Origin: Thermococcus siculi
Lineage (GTDB): Archaea; Methanobacteriota_B; Thermococci; Thermococcales; Thermococcaceae
Reading direction: 5' to 3'
NCBI RefSeq assembly: GCF_002214505.1
Contig: NZ_CP015103.1
Span: forward strand, 868,001 to 932,000
DNA length: 64,000 bases
In this document: positions 45,721 through 55,144 of the stretch, one piece after another
Layout of the letters: each line of letters starts with the position of its first letter
Numbering within the stretch: position 1 is the first letter of the stretch
Notes under the pieces: model-generated
Seen by the model: only the letters and a program-made list of their open reading frames with translations
The model's database searches: none
Told to the model about the DNA's origin: nothing
Program-made: the position numbers and the translations under genes

Positions 45721-46167
45721 ATGATAAGGAGAAAGAGGAAGGTTAGGAAGCTCCGCGGAAGTCACACTCACGGATGGGGCTGCAAGAAGAAGCACCGCGG
45801 CGGTGGAAGCAAGGGCGGTAAGGGAATGGCCGGAACCGGAAAGAGGAAGAACACCAAGTGGACCTGGACCATCAAGTACGCCCCCGACCACCTTGGCAAG
45901 AGGGGCTTCCACAGGCCGAAGGCAGTCCAGTACACTCCCCAGACCATAAACCTCAGCGACATTGACGAGAACATCCAGCTCTTCCTCGACATGGGCGTCG
46001 CCTATGAGGAGGAGGGGAAGGTCGTCGTCGACACCACCCAGCTCGGCGTCGACAAGGTTCTCGGAACCGGCAGGCTCACCAGGCCTCTCGTTATCAAGGC
46101 CTACTACGTCACCCCGAAGGCAGAGGAGAAGATTAAGGCTGCTGGCGGCGAGGTTCTCCTCGCCTGA
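45721..46167 (+). CDS. rpl15: Ribosomal protein L15 (uL15)
   Basis: 148 residues; late-assembly 50S protein. [21 protein letters not shown] is the glycine-rich N-terminal extension. Last ribosomal gene before secY. Confidence 0.96.
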   Translation: MIRRKRKVRKLRGSHTHGWGCKKKHRGGGSKGGKGMAGTGKRKNTKWTWTIKYAPDHLGKRGFHRPKAVQYTPQTINLSDIDENIQLFLDMGVAYEEEGKVVVDTTQLGVDKVLGTGRLTRPLVIKAYYVTPKAEEKIKAAGGEVLLA

Positions 46168-46200
46168 TCCCTTTAATTTAACTTTTGGCGGGTGTTAATC

Positions 46201-47646
46201 ATGGGGTTCCGGAACGTAGTGTTCGCTATAGAAAGGTACTTCCCCGAAGTTGAACGGCCCAAGAGGCACGTCCCGCTCAAGGAAAAGTTCCTATGGACTG
46301 CCGTTGTTCTGCTGCTGTACTTCGTACTCGCGGAGATTCCCCTCTATGGAATTCCCTCCCAGATCCAGGACTACTTCGCCACCCTCAGGTTCGTCCTCGC
46401 CGGAAGGAGCGGCTCCCTGCTCACCCTTGGTATCGGTCCTATCGTCACCGCGAGCATCATCATGCAGCTTCTCGTCGGTTCTGAAATAGTTCACCTCGAT
46501 CTCTCAGATCACGAGGATAGGAGGTTTTATCAGGCCGCCCAGAAGCTATTTGCGGTCTTCATGAGCTTCTTTGAGGCGGCCATCTACGTCTTTGCGGGTG
46601 CCTTTGGTAGGGTTGACACGAGTCTCGCCCCGTTCCAGACGATCACGACCCCTGCGGGGGACATTTACATCGGACTGGGCCTTGGAATACTCATCATACT
46701 CCAGCTCGGCTTTGCATCAACCATGCTTATACTGCTCGATGAGCTCGTCAGCAAGTGGGGCATCGGAAGCGGTATCAGTCTCTTCATCGCTGCGGGAGTT
46801 TCGCAGACCGTTATCGTCAAGTCCCTCAACCCGTTCACCACCCCTGAGTACATAGACCCGGTCACCGGTGGCCCCGCGATAATCGGTGCCATCCCTGCGT
46901 TCATTCAGCATCTCATCCACGGCGACCTCACGGGGGCCCTCTACAGGGGATCGCTCCCGGACATGATGGACGTCATGGCCACGATAGTCGTCTTCCTCGT
47001 CGTCGTCTACATCGAGGGCATGCGCGTTGAGATACCGCTTAGCTACGGCCGCGTTACCGTCCGTGGAAGGTACCCGATAAGGTTCATGTACGTGAGCAAC
47101 ATCCCGATAATCCTCACCTTCGCGCTCTACGCCAACATCCAGCTCTGGGCCAGGCTCCTCAACAACTTCGGCATAACATGGCTAGGAACCTTCGACGAGA
47201 ATGGCAACCCGCTGACGGGTCTGGTTACTTACCTCTATCCGCCGAGGGACATCTACCACGTCATAGCGGATCCAGGAAGGGCGCTGGTCTACGCGCTGAT
47301 GACGATCTTCTGGTCCATCATCTTCGGTTTCCTATGGGTTGAGCTGACGGGCCTCGATGCCAAGAGCATAGCCAGGCAGCTCCAGAGCGCGGGACTTCAG
47401 ATACCAGGATTCAGGCGCGATCCCAGGATACTCGAGAGGGTGCTCAACAGGTACATACCCTACGTCACCTTCTGGGGATCGTTTACCCTAGCCCTCGTTG
47501 CAGTGCTTGCGGACTTCCTTGGTGCCCTGGGTACGGGAACGGGAATACTGCTTACGGTCGGTATCCTCTACAGGTTCTACGAGGAGATCGCCAGGGAGCA
47601 GGCCACCGAGATGTTCCCAGCGCTGAGGAAGTTCTTCACCAAGTGA
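46201..47646 (+). CDS. secY: Protein translocase subunit SecY (Sec61 alpha)
   Basis: 481 residues with about ten membrane helices; forms the protein-conducting channel with SecE and Sec61beta. The N-terminal amphipathic part ([16 protein letters not shown]), the plug-containing [20 protein letters not shown] region and the cytosolic [17 protein letters not shown] loop are seen. ATG 46201 is used; an in-frame GTG nine bases upstream is within the GGCGGGTG ribosome site. Located after rpl15 as in other archaea. Confidence 0.97.
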   Translation: MGFRNVVFAIERYFPEVERPKRHVPLKEKFLWTAVVLLLYFVLAEIPLYGIPSQIQDYFATLRFVLAGRSGSLLTLGIGPIVTASIIMQLLVGSEIVHLDLSDHEDRRFYQAAQKLFAVFMSFFEAAIYVFAGAFGRVDTSLAPFQTITTPAGDIYIGLGLGILIILQLGFASTMLILLDELVSKWGIGSGISLFIAAGVSQTVIVKSLNPFTTPEYIDPVTGGPAIIGAIPAFIQHLIHGDLTGALYRGSLPDMMDVMATIVVFLVVVYIEGMRVEIPLSYGRVTVRGRYPIRFMYVSNIPIILTFALYANIQLWARLLNNFGITWLGTFDENGNPLTGLVTYLYPPRDIYHVIADPGRALVYALMTIFWSIIFGFLWVELTGLDAKSIARQLQSAGLQIPGFRRDPRILERVLNRYIPYVTFWGSFTLALVAVLADFLGALGTGTGILLTVGILYRFYEEIAREQATEMFPALRKFFTK

Positions 47647-47670
47647 GGTCTTTCTTTTCTTTCACAAAAC

Positions 47671-47680
47671 CTTTTAAACC
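47671..47680 (+). promoter_or_regulatory. TATA-like element before adkA
   Basis: CTTTTAAACC, 43-52 nt upstream of ATG 47723 and after a T/C-rich stretch that may end the secY transcript. Confidence 0.45.
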
Positions 47681-47722
47681 CGGTTCGATTACTTCTTCCA
47701 GAAACCTTCCTGGGTGAGCGTG

Positions 47723-48313
47723 ATGCCGTTTGTGGTCATGATAACAGGGATTCCAGGGGTGGGAAAGAGCACTATTACCCGGCTGGCACTGAGGAAGTCC
47801 CGCGCCAAGTTCAGGCTGGTCAACTTCGGCGACCTGATGTTCGAGGAGGCTGTTAAGGCTGGACTTGTCAAGCATAGGGACGAGATGAGGAAACTTGACC
47901 CCAACGTTCAAAAGGAGCTTCAGATGAAAGCCGCGAGAAGGATAGTGGAGATGTCCCAGAGCGAGCCGATATTGATAGACACCCACGCGACCATCAGAAC
48001 ACCCGTGGGTTACTTGCTCGGCTTTCCCAGGGAGGTTATAGAGGTCATCAACCCCAACTTCATAGTCATCATCGAGGCGACCCCAAGCGAGATACTGGGA
48101 AGGCGCCTCCGTGACCTCAAGCGCGACAGGGACGTTGAAACCGAGGAGCAGATACAGAGGCACCAGGATCTCAACAGGGCCGCTGCCGTAAGCTACGCCA
48201 TGCATTCCCGTGCCCTCGTTAAGATAATTGAGAACCACGAAGATAAGGGTCTGGAGGAGGCCGTTCACGAACTTGTTGAAGTACTAGACCTGGCGGTGGG
48301 AGAATATGATTGA
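47723..48313 (+). CDS. adkA: Adenylate kinase, archaeal AdkA type
   Basis: 196 residues; ATP + AMP to 2 ADP. P-loop [15 protein letters not shown] begins near residue 9, followed by the AMP-binding region ([20 protein letters not shown]) and a lid-like Arg-rich stretch ([14 protein letters not shown]). This trimeric archaeal type differs from bacterial Adk. ATG 47723 follows GGGTGAGCG. Overlaps the next gene by 8 nt. Confidence 0.94.
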   Translation: MPFVVMITGIPGVGKSTITRLALRKSRAKFRLVNFGDLMFEEAVKAGLVKHRDEMRKLDPNVQKELQMKAARRIVEMSQSEPILIDTHATIRTPVGYLLGFPREVIEVINPNFIVIIEATPSEILGRRLRDLKRDRDVETEEQIQRHQDLNRAAAVSYAMHSRALVKIIENHEDKGLEEAVHELVEVLDLAVGEYD

Positions 48314-48833
48314 GGCGATAAATTCCTTCCTTGATGGTATATTCGGACCGCTCATACAGGCCTATCACCCGATAGTGGTGGTAACGATAGCCGGAGCCAT
48401 ACTCGGTGCGTTCTTCACCCTGCTGAACTACGCCCTTGTTGACCAGAGCAAGGTGAAGATGCTCCAGAAGAAGAGCAAGGAGTTCCAGAAGAAGTACAAA
48501 GAGGCCCAGGCATCCAAAGACGAGAAGAAGCTTAAAAAGCTCCAGCAGGAGCAGATGGAACTCATGAAGCTCCAGAGCGAGGTCATGAAGGACACCATGT
48601 TCAAGGTTACCCTCCTCACGCTGCCTATATTCTGGATATTCTTCGGCTGGCTGAGGAGGTGGTACGTCGAGGTCGGAATCGTTAAGTCCCCGTTCGACTT
48701 CTTCGTCTTCGACTGGTTCCACAGGATGTATCACTCCGGATTGCCGCCCAGCGAGCTCGGCTACATCGGCTGGGACATGATGACGTCGATGATAGTCGGC
48801 TACATCCTGAGAAAGCTCCTCGACATGAGTTAA
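48306..48833 (+). CDS. EMC3/TMCO1/YidC-like membrane insertase (DUF106)
   Basis: 175 residues with three to four membrane helices ([38 protein letters not shown]-terminal helix) and a long positively charged coiled-coil loop (about 50-95, [20 protein letters not shown]). This is the archaeal Oxa1-superfamily protein DUF106, which contacts ribosomes and helps membrane insertion. Its place next to secY and adkA fits that role. It overlaps adkA by 8 nt. Confidence 0.9.
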   Translation: MIEAINSFLDGIFGPLIQAYHPIVVVTIAGAILGAFFTLLNYALVDQSKVKMLQKKSKEFQKKYKEAQASKDEKKLKKLQQEQMELMKLQSEVMKDTMFKVTLLTLPIFWIFFGWLRRWYVEVGIVKSPFDFFVFDWFHRMYHSGLPPSELGYIGWDMMTSMIVGYILRKLLDMS

Positions 48834-48842
48834 ATTTAAAAA
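48833..48842 (+). promoter_or_regulatory. TATA-like element before rpl34e
   Basis: AATTTAAAAA beginning at the stop codon of the preceding gene, 34-43 nt upstream of ATG 48876. Confidence 0.45.
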
Positions 48843-48875
48843 CGATTCCCGAAAAGGAAAGCCGAGGTGAGAGAG

Positions 48876-49148
48876 ATGAAGCCGATGTACAGGTCAAGGT
48901 CATGGAGAAGGAAGTACGTCCGCACCCCGGGCGGAAGGACGGTCATACACTTTGAAAGAAAGAAGCCCAAGGTCGCCCACTGCGCCATGTGCGGTAGGCC
49001 GCTCAACGGCGTCCCGCGCGGCAGACCGAGCGAGCTCAGGAAGCTCCCGAAGACGGCCAAGAGGCCGGAGAGGCCCTACCCGAACCTCTGCCCGAGCTGC
49101 ATGAGGAAGGTCATGAAGGCCCAGGTCAGGGCCGGCATCGCCCTCTAA
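48876..49148 (+). CDS. rpl34e: Ribosomal protein L34e (eL34)
   Basis: 90 residues with a zinc ribbon (CAMC ... CPSC). [20 protein letters not shown] identifies it. ATG 48876 follows GAGGTGAGAG. Confidence 0.96.
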   Translation: MKPMYRSRSWRRKYVRTPGGRTVIHFERKKPKVAHCAMCGRPLNGVPRGRPSELRKLPKTAKRPERPYPNLCPSCMRKVMKAQVRAGIAL

Positions 49149-49163
49149 CAACGAGGTGCTAAC

Positions 49164-49745
49164 ATGCCAAAGGGCTGCCTCGTGATAACCGTCAGCGGTC
49201 TAGCAGGTTCCGGAACCACGACGCTATGCCGGAACCTCGCCAGGCACTATGGATTCAAGCACATATATGCCGGCTTGATATTCCGCCAGATGGCGAAGGA
49301 GATGGGTATGACCCTTCAGGAGTTCCAGGAGTACGCCGAGCTTCACCCCGAGATAGACCGCGAGGTTGACAGGAGGCAGGTCGAGGCAGCCAATGAGTGC
49401 AACGTCGTTATTGAGGGCCGCCTCGCTGGATGGATGGTGAAGGAGGCGGACCTTAAGATATGGCTTGACGCGCCCATTATGGAGCGCGCGAGGAGGGTTG
49501 CCCGCAGGGAGGGCATCTCCGTTGAGGAGGCCTTCGTGCAGATTGCCGAGCGCGAGAAGGGCAACAGGAAAAGGTATTTAAACCTCTACGGGATTGACAT
49601 CGACGACAAGTCGATTTACGATTTAATCATTAACACCGCCCACTGGAACCCCGATGGCGTCTTCGCTATCGTGAAGGCCGCCATCGACCACCTATACCCC
49701 GACGGTGACGCGGGGTCGGGTTCAAACCCGGGCAACAAAAATTAG
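49164..49745 (+). CDS. cmk: Cytidylate kinase
   Basis: 193 residues; phosphorylates CMP and dCMP with ATP. P-loop SGLAGSGTTTLCRNLARHYG begins near residue 11; ADRREV-type dimer and lid region includes VIEGRLAGWM and WLDAPIMERARRVARREG. ATG 49164 follows CGAGGTGCTAAC. The L34e-cmk-L14e-cbf5 order is typical of archaea. Confidence 0.95.
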   Translation: MPKGCLVITVSGLAGSGTTTLCRNLARHYGFKHIYAGLIFRQMAKEMGMTLQEFQEYAELHPEIDREVDRRQVEAANECNVVIEGRLAGWMVKEADLKIWLDAPIMERARRVARREGISVEEAFVQIAEREKGNRKRYLNLYGIDIDDKSIYDLIINTAHWNPDGVFAIVKAAIDHLYPDGDAGSGSNPGNKN

Positions 49746-49757
49746 GAGGTGGGATGA

Positions 49758-50009
49758 ATGCCAGCTATGGAAGTCGGAAGGATTGCCGTCGTTATCGCCG
49801 GAAGGAGGGCCGGACAGAAGGTCGTCGTCGTTGACGTCATCGACAGGAACTTCGTCCTCGTTACCGGCGCTGGACTGAACAAGGTCAAGCGCAGGAGGAT
49901 GAACGTCAAGCACCTCGAGCCCCTTCCGGAGAAGGTCAACATCGAGCGCGGCGCCGACGACGAGGCCGTCAAGGCAGCCCTTGAGCAGGCTGGAATCAGC
50001 CTTGAGTGA
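49758..50009 (+). CDS. rpl14e: Ribosomal protein L14e (eL14)
   Basis: 83 residues with a KOW/SH3-like barrel ([20 protein letters not shown]). Start MPAMEVGR after TAGGAGGTGGGATGA; ATG 49767 is an alternative start. Confidence 0.95.
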   Translation: MPAMEVGRIAVVIAGRRAGQKVVVVDVIDRNFVLVTGAGLNKVKRRRMNVKHLEPLPEKVNIERGADDEAVKAALEQAGISLE

Positions 50010-50025
50010 GGGGGTTCTCCCCTCA

Positions 50026-50454
50026 TCACTTCTCTGATAACTGGATCGTTTTTGATATTCCCGTTGCCACTTTTGCTTGGGGATCTATGAGTATTGAGAG
50101 CTGGGCTTCGGCCAGCCCGGTGACGTTCAAAGTGTATGTTCTGAAAAACTTCCTTTTGGGATCGACGGGTTCAGTCACGTTCAGGAGGATCTTCCCAGTG
50201 GGTGATTCCAGTTTCACCATTCCAATGTGCGTTTCAGCGCTGTCATTGTTTATCATACTAACTTTGAGGATGAGAAGCTCGTTGTTTAACGTAATCCCAA
50301 CGCTTACGTTCAGATGGTTGCTTATGTAGCCCATCCTCTCGTTTTTGGGCATGTTGCTCAGTACAGGAGTGTTTCTCTGCTCGTACCATTGGTCAAGGAG
50401 TATACCCGTTATCAGGGCTATAATAATCAAACCCGCAGTTATTTCCTTTCTCAT
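50026..50454 (-). CDS. Signal-anchored protein of unknown function, antisense within the translation cluster
   Basis: 142 residues: N-terminal hydrophobic anchor (EITAGLIIIALITGILLDQW, about 3-22) followed by a small beta-rich extracellular domain with several N-x-S/T sites (NVSVGITLNN, LLNVTEPVD, TLNVTGLAE). It resembles the soluble domain of small archaeal surface or pilin-like proteins but no family is recognised. ATG 50454 follows GAGGTGAAGACC. It is AT-richer than the flanking ribosomal genes and is the only minus-strand gene between 33.6 and 58.5 kb, so it looks like a lineage-specific insertion. Confidence 0.75.
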   Translation of the reverse strand: MRKEITAGLIIIALITGILLDQWYEQRNTPVLSNMPKNERMGYISNHLNVSVGITLNNELLILKVSMINNDSAETHIGMVKLESPTGKILLNVTEPVDPKRKFFRTYTLNVTGLAEAQLSILIDPQAKVATGISKTIQLSEK

Positions 50455-50534
50455 GGTCTTCACCTCAGAGAGTACTATTGAACATGATTTAATATTTTCG
50501 ATTTTTCATGATTAAAGTGGCTGGTCATTAGTCG

Positions 50535-50545
50535 ACTTTATAAAG
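50535..50545 (+). promoter_or_regulatory. TATA box for cbf5
   Basis: ACTTTATAAAG, 44-54 nt upstream of ATG 50589; separates cbf5 transcription from rpl14e. Confidence 0.5.
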
Positions 50546-50588
50546 CAAATATCCAACTTAAACCGATAACGCTCACCGGGTGATGCTC

Positions 50589-51599
50589 ATGGCGAGGAAC
50601 GAAGTCAGGAAGATTTTGCCGGCTGATATAAAGCGAGAGGTTCTCGTTAGGGATGACAAGGCTGAGACCAACCCCAAGTGGGGCTTTCCGCCGGAAAAGA
50701 GGCCAATTGAGATGCATATGCAGTTCGGTATAATAAACCTCGACAAACCCCCAGGCCCGACGAGCCACGAGGTCGTTGCTTGGATTAAGAGGCTCCTGAA
50801 CCTTAACAAGGCTGGCCACGGTGGAACCCTCGACCCGAAGGTAAGTGGCGTTCTGCCGGTTGCCCTCGAGAGGGCAACGAGGGTTGTGCAGGCCCTCCTA
50901 CCTGCGGGAAAGGAATACGTTGCGTTGATGCACCTTCACGGCGACGTTCCTGAAGAGAAGATAAGGGCAGTCATGAGGGAGTTCGAGGGAGAGATAATTC
51001 AGAGGCCTCCGCTCAGGAGCGCGGTAAAGAGAAGGCTTAGAACTAGGAAGGTCTACTACATAGAGGTGCTCGAGATAGACGGTAGGGACGTCCTCTTCAG
51101 GGTGGGTGTTGAGGCAGGAACCTATATCCGTTCGCTCATTCACCACCTTGGCCTTGCCCTCGGTGTCGGTGCCCACATGGCCGAGCTGAGGAGAACGAGG
51201 AGTGGCCCCTTCAAGGAGGATGAAACACTAGTGACACTCCACGACCTCATCGACTACTACCACTTCTGGAAGGAGGACGGCATTGAAGAATACTTCAGGA
51301 AGGCCATCCAACCGATGGAGAAGGCCGTGGAACATCTGCCCAAGGTATGGATTAGGGACTCTGCCGTTGCGGCCGTAACGTATGGTGCCGACTTGGCCGT
51401 CCCTGGCGTTGTCAAGCTGAACAAGGGAATAAAGCCCGGTGATCTGGTTGCAGTGATGACCCTCAAGGACGAGCTGGTGGCCCTCGGAAAGGCCAAAATG
51501 AACAGCCAGGAGATGCTCACCAAGAGCAAGGGCATAGCCGTCGACGTCGACAAGGTCTTCATGCCGAGGGAGTGGTACCCCAAACTTTGGGCCAAGTGA
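50589..51599 (+). CDS. cbf5: tRNA/rRNA pseudouridine synthase Cbf5 (dyskerin homolog)
   Basis: 336 residues; catalytic subunit of H/ACA ribonucleoproteins, also able to make pseudouridine 55 in tRNA. The catalytic Asp lies in KAGHGGTLDPKVSGVLPVAL; other TruB motifs include LDKPPGPTSHEVVAWIKR and GTYIRSLIHHLG. The C-terminal PUA domain runs from about 250 (LPKVWIRDSAVAAVTYGADL). ATG 50589 (MARNEVRK) follows GGGTGATGCTC; ATG 50583 is possible. Confidence 0.96.
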   Translation: MARNEVRKILPADIKREVLVRDDKAETNPKWGFPPEKRPIEMHMQFGIINLDKPPGPTSHEVVAWIKRLLNLNKAGHGGTLDPKVSGVLPVALERATRVVQALLPAGKEYVALMHLHGDVPEEKIRAVMREFEGEIIQRPPLRSAVKRRLRTRKVYYIEVLEIDGRDVLFRVGVEAGTYIRSLIHHLGLALGVGAHMAELRRTRSGPFKEDETLVTLHDLIDYYHFWKEDGIEEYFRKAIQPMEKAVEHLPKVWIRDSAVAAVTYGADLAVPGVVKLNKGIKPGDLVAVMTLKDELVALGKAKMNSQEMLTKSKGIAVDVDKVFMPREWYPKLWAK

Positions 51600-51636
51600 G
51601 TGAGGTTTTTGTTATTCTACTTCTTTTCTGTCCAAG

Positions 51637-51652
51637 CTTTGCGCAAGCAAAG
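51637..51652. repeat. Hairpin CTTTGC-GCAA-GCAAAG before the methyltransferase gene
   Basis: Perfect 6-bp stem extendable to nine pairs with one mismatch (AAG at 51634, GTT at 51653). Followed by GTTGATAAACCCC, a possible TATA box 20-30 nt upstream of ATG 51683. Similar in form to the palindrome at 33474-33493. Confidence 0.5.
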
Positions 51653-51682
51653 GTTGATAAACCCCTCATCCAATCCCCGACC

Positions 51683-52270
51683 ATGAGCCACTACTACTCG
51701 GAAGAGCCAGGCACACCGCTGAAGACGAAGACGATCGAGGTCTGCATTAGAGGCCACTGTTTCAAGTTCATCACAGCGAGCGGGGTCTTTTCCTTTGGGA
51801 AGCTCGATAGGGGAACGGAACTGCTCATCGAGAGCATGGTTCTCGATGAGGGCTGGCGCGTCCTGGACCTGGGCTGCGGCTACGGTGCGATAGGCATCGT
51901 TGCATCCCGCTTCGTGGACTACGTAGTCATGACCGATGTGAACAGAAGGGCAGTGAACATAGCGAGGAAAAATTTAAAAATCAACGGCGTTAGAAACGCC
52001 GAGGTGAGATGGGGGAGCCTCTACGAGCCAGTTAAGGGGGAAAAGTTCGATACAATCATCACTAACCCCCCGGTGCACGCGGGAAAGGAAGTCCTGAGGG
52101 AAATAGTTATAAACGCTCCCCGGCATCTCAACGATGGAGGCCTCCTGCAGCTCGTTATTAAAACCAAGCAGGGGGCAAAGTATATTAAGGCTCTAATGGA
52201 TGACCACTTCACCGAAGTGAGAGAGCTGGCGAAGGGGAGCGGCTACCGCGTGTATGCCGGGATCGCCTAG
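51683..52270 (+). CDS. Class I SAM-dependent methyltransferase (RsmC/COG2813-like)
   Basis: 195 residues with a Rossmann methyltransferase core: VLDLGCGYGAIGIVA (motif I), MTDVNRRAVNIARKNLK (motif II) and TIITNPPVHAG (NPP motif IV, typical of N-methylation of nucleic-acid bases). Related to RsmC-like rRNA guanine methyltransferases and archaeal tRNA enzymes; the substrate is not fixed. ATG 51683 (MSHYYSEEPG) is used with a TATA-like GTTGATAAACC upstream. The last five codons lie inside the tRNA-Ser gene. Confidence 0.87.
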   Translation: MSHYYSEEPGTPLKTKTIEVCIRGHCFKFITASGVFSFGKLDRGTELLIESMVLDEGWRVLDLGCGYGAIGIVASRFVDYVVMTDVNRRAVNIARKNLKINGVRNAEVRWGSLYEPVKGEKFDTIITNPPVHAGKEVLREIVINAPRHLNDGGLLQLVIKTKQGAKYIKALMDDHFTEVRELAKGSGYRVYAGIA

Positions 52271-52342
52271 CCTGGGATGGCGCGGGCCTTGAGAGCCCGT
52301 GTCCGTATGGACACCGGGGTTCAAATCCCCGTCCCGGCGCCA
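52256..52342 (+). tRNA. tRNA-Ser (anticodon TGA), CCA encoded
   Basis: Acceptor stem GCCGGGA / TCCCGGC, anticodon stem CGGGC-CTTGAGA-GCCCG with TGA at the decoding position, a long variable arm (TGTCCGTATGGACAC) as expected for Ser, T arm CGGGG-TTCAAAT-CCCCG and encoded CCA at 52340-52342. Its first 15 bases are also the last codons of the upstream methyltransferase. No intron. Confidence 0.95.
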
Positions 52343-52381
52343 AAATCCTCTATGAAGGATTGAGATGGAGGTGTATTCGTA

Positions 52382-52831
52382 ATGACGGACAATTTCAGAC
52401 ACATCGTCCGTGTAGCGGGAGTTGATTTGGACGGAAATAAGCAGCTGAGACTGGCCCTCACGGGCATAAGGGGAGTTGGCATAAACTTCGCGACCATGGT
52501 GCTCAGGGTTGCAGGGATCGACCCGTACATGAAGACCGGTTACCTCACCGACGAGCAGGTCAAGACCATAGAGAAGATCCTCGAAGACCCGGTCGCCCAC
52601 GGAATCCCGGCCTGGGCAGTCAACAGGCCGAAGGACTACGAGACCGGTAAGGACATGCACCTCATAACCGCCAAGCTCGTCATGGCCTGGCGTGAGGACG
52701 TCAACAGGCTCAGGCGCATAAGGGCCTACCGCGGCATAAGGCACGAGCTTGGACTGCCGCTCCGCGGTCAGAGGACCAGGTCGAACTTCAGGCACGGAAG
52801 CACCCTCGGTGTCAGCAGAAGGAAGAAGTGA
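52382..52831 (+). CDS. rps13: Ribosomal protein S13 (uS13)
   Basis: 149 residues; head protein contacting P-site tRNA and L5. [20 protein letters not shown] and the basic tail [20 protein letters not shown] are typical. ATG 52382 follows GGAGGTGTATTCGTA. Confidence 0.97.
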   Translation: MTDNFRHIVRVAGVDLDGNKQLRLALTGIRGVGINFATMVLRVAGIDPYMKTGYLTDEQVKTIEKILEDPVAHGIPAWAVNRPKDYETGKDMHLITAKLVMAWREDVNRLRRIRAYRGIRHELGLPLRGQRTRSNFRHGSTLGVSRRKK

Positions 52832-52841
52832 GGTGGTGTAA

Positions 52842-53384
52842 ATGGGAGACCCAAAGAGGCAGAGAAAGAGGTATGAGACTCCCTCTCACCCGTGGATTAA
52901 GGAGAGGCTCGACCGCGAGAGAGTCCTCATGAGGAAGTACGCCCTCAAGAACAAGAAGGAACTCTGGAGGCACGAGACCCAGCTTAAGGAGTTCAGGCGT
53001 AGGGCAAGGCGGCTCCTTGCAGCCCGTGGAAAGCAGGCTGAGATCGAGAAGGTCCAGCTCCTCCAGAGGCTCAACAGGCTCGGCCTCCTTCCGGCCGACG
53101 CTGTGCTTGATGACGTTCTCTCCCTTACCGTTGAGGACGTCCTCGACAGGCGCCTTCAGACCCTCGTCTTCAAGAAGGGCCTCGCCAGGACCATCAGGCA
53201 GGCCAGGCAGCTCATAGTCCACGGCCACATCGAGGTCAACGGGCAGGTCATCCGCTCTCCGGGATACCTCGTCCTCAAGGAGGAGGAAGACACCATAACC
53301 TACTCGAAGACCTCTCCTTTCGCCAAGGAGAGCCACCCCGAGAGGATGGTTATTGAACAGGCCAAGCAGGGTGGTGAGGCATGA
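52842..53384 (+). CDS. rps4: Ribosomal protein S4 (uS4)
   Basis: 180 residues; 16S rRNA assembly initiator with an S4 RNA-binding domain ([20 protein letters not shown]). Start [18 protein letters not shown]. Overlaps rps11 by 4 nt. Confidence 0.97.
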   Translation: MGDPKRQRKRYETPSHPWIKERLDRERVLMRKYALKNKKELWRHETQLKEFRRRARRLLAARGKQAEIEKVQLLQRLNRLGLLPADAVLDDVLSLTVEDVLDRRLQTLVFKKGLARTIRQARQLIVHGHIEVNGQVIRSPGYLVLKEEEDTITYSKTSPFAKESHPERMVIEQAKQGGEA

Positions 53385-53803
53385 GCGAGGAACAGACCCA
53401 GCAGGTTAACATAAAGAAGAAGGAGAAGTGGGGCGTTGCCCACATCTACTCCTCATACAACAACACGATAATCCACATCACCGACCTCACCGGGGCCGAG
53501 ACGGTCAGCAGGTGGAGCGGTGGTATGGTCGTCAAGGCCGACAGGGACGAGCCCTCGCCCTACGCGGCTATGATAGCCGCCAGGAGGGCCGCCGAGGAGG
53601 CCATGGAGAAGGGCTTCACCGGCGTCCACATCAAGGTCCGCGCCCCCGGTGGGAGCAAGAGCAAGAGTCCCGGTCCGGGTGCCCAGGCTGCCATCCGTGC
53701 CCTCGCCAGGGCCGGTTTGAGGATAGGAAGGGTTGAGGACGTCACCCCGATTCCGCACGACGGCACCAGGCCGAAGGGCGGAAGAAGGGGCAGGCGCGTC
53801 TGA
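53381..53803 (+). CDS. rps11: Ribosomal protein S11 (uS11)
   Basis: 140 residues; platform protein near the mRNA exit. [21 protein letters not shown] and the C-terminal [18 protein letters not shown] are diagnostic. Shares ATGA with the rps4 stop. Confidence 0.97.
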   Translation: MSEEQTQQVNIKKKEKWGVAHIYSSYNNTIIHITDLTGAETVSRWSGGMVVKADRDEPSPYAAMIAARRAAEEAMEKGFTGVHIKVRAPGGSKSKSPGPGAQAAIRALARAGLRIGRVEDVTPIPHDGTRPKGGRRGRRV

Positions 53804-53832
53804 CCCCCACAACTTCTTTTTTGGTGATGCCG

Positions 53833-54615
53833 ATGGAGCCAAAATTCCAGATTCTTGAGAAAAGGGAGGACTCGATTAAGTTTATCGTCGAGGGAATCGA
53901 CGTCCCCTTCGCGAACGCCCTCAGGAGGACGATCCTCGCCGACGTTCCTACATTTGCCGTTGATGAGGTCGAGTTCTTCGAGAACGATTCGGCCCTCTTC
54001 GACGAGATAATCGCCCACAGGATCGGTATGATTCCGCTCACTACCCCGGTTGAGAGGTTTTCGCTCGATGCACTCGAGCTTGACGACTACACCGTTACCC
54101 TCTCCCTCGAGGCTGAGGGACCGGGTATGGTGTACTCTGGCGACATGAAGAGCGACGACGAGGGCGTTAAGCCCGCCAATCCGAACATCCCGATAGTTAA
54201 ACTCGCCGAGGGGCAGAGGCTTACCCTCAACGCCTACGCCAAGCTTGGACGCGGCAAGGATCACGCCAAGTGGCAGCCGGGCTTCGTCTACTACAAGTAT
54301 CTCACGAAGATACATGTTAGCAAGGAAGTCCCTGACTGGAAGGAGCTGAAGGAGCTTGCCGAGAGGCGCGGTCTTCCGGTTGAAGAAACCGAAGGCGAGC
54401 TGATCATAACTACCATCAAGGCCTTCTACCTGCCTAGGAAGTTCGAGGCCTACGAGGGTGATAAGATACGGGAAGAGGTAGTGCCCAACGCGTTCGTCTT
54501 CACCGTGGAGACCAACGGAGAACTCCCCGTTGAGGAAATTGTGAGCATAGCCCTCAAAATCCTCATGAGGAAGAGCGATAGATTTATAAACGAGCTTCAT
54601 AAATTAGCCGACTGA
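53833..54615 (+). CDS. rpoD: DNA-directed RNA polymerase subunit D (Rpo3)
   Basis: 260 residues; pairs with subunit L to nucleate RNA polymerase assembly, like the bacterial alpha dimer and eukaryal Rpb3. [23 protein letters not shown] is the conserved N-terminal segment. The sequence contains no Cys, so this form lacks the iron-sulfur domain found in some archaeal D subunits. ATG 53833 ([10 protein letters not shown]) has GGTG six bases upstream; ATG 53827 is possible. Forms S13-S4-S11-RpoD as in other archaea. Confidence 0.95.
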   Translation: MEPKFQILEKREDSIKFIVEGIDVPFANALRRTILADVPTFAVDEVEFFENDSALFDEIIAHRIGMIPLTTPVERFSLDALELDDYTVTLSLEAEGPGMVYSGDMKSDDEGVKPANPNIPIVKLAEGQRLTLNAYAKLGRGKDHAKWQPGFVYYKYLTKIHVSKEVPDWKELKELAERRGLPVEETEGELIITTIKAFYLPRKFEAYEGDKIREEVVPNAFVFTVETNGELPVEEIVSIALKILMRKSDRFINELHKLAD

Positions 54616-54616
54616 C

Positions 54617-54704
54617 GCGGGGGTAGCCGAGCCTGGCCAAAGGCGCGGGATTCAGGGTCCCGTCCCGTAGGGGTTCCGGGGTTCAAATCCCCGCCCCCGC
54701 ACCA
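54617..54704 (+). tRNA. tRNA-Leu (anticodon CAG), CCA encoded
   Basis: Acceptor GCGGGGG / CCCCCGC, anticodon stem CGGGA-TTCAGGG-TCCCG (CAG), long variable arm typical of Leu, T arm CGGGG-TTCAAAT-CCCCG, CCA at 54702-54704. Starts one base after the rpoD stop codon. No intron. Confidence 0.95.
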
Positions 54705-54772
54705 GTATTTACGCTCACCCCGTTGGACCTGTCGGTTTCCCACCTGCGAGAGAGCGTTAGGGAGGTATGTTC

Positions 54773-55138
54773 ATGGTTAAGAGAACAGGACCCACTGACA
54801 TCAACCTGAGGAGGCTCATCCGCTACCTCAGAAAGAAGTCGAACGAGGAAGGGGTTAAGATATGGAAGGACATCGCCTGGCGCCTTGAGAGGCCCAGGAG
54901 GCAGAGGGCTGAAGTGAACGTCAGCAGGATCAACCGCTACACCAAGGAGGGCGACGTTGTCGTCGTCCCGGGAAGCGTCCTTGGAGCAGGAAAGCTCGAG
55001 CACAAGGTCACCGTTGCCGCCTGGAAGGTCAGCGAGACGGCCAAGAAGAAGATAGTTGAGGCCGGTGGAGAGGTCCTCACCATTGAGGAGCTCATCGAGA
55101 GAAACCCGAAGGGTAGTGGAGTAACCATAATGGAGTGA
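54773..55138 (+). CDS. rpl18e: Ribosomal protein L18e (eL18)
   Basis: 121 residues; archaeal/eukaryal L15-like protein. [20 protein letters not shown] identifies it. ATG 54773 (MVKRTGP) follows GGAGGTATGTTC; ATG 54767 abuts the ribosome site and is less likely. Confidence 0.95.
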   Translation: MVKRTGPTDINLRRLIRYLRKKSNEEGVKIWKDIAWRLERPRRQRAEVNVSRINRYTKEGDVVVVPGSVLGAGKLEHKVTVAAWKVSETAKKKIVEAGGEVLTIEELIERNPKGSGVTIME

Positions 55139-55144
55139 TGGGCC

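Noticed and set aside
49712-49745. tRNA-like GGGTTCAAACCC near the 3' end of cmk, considered as a tRNA fragment or integration scar
   Set aside because: No acceptor or anticodon stem can be formed upstream, the T loop spacing is wrong, and the encoded GDAGS tail is what other Thermococcales Cmk proteins have, as I recall.
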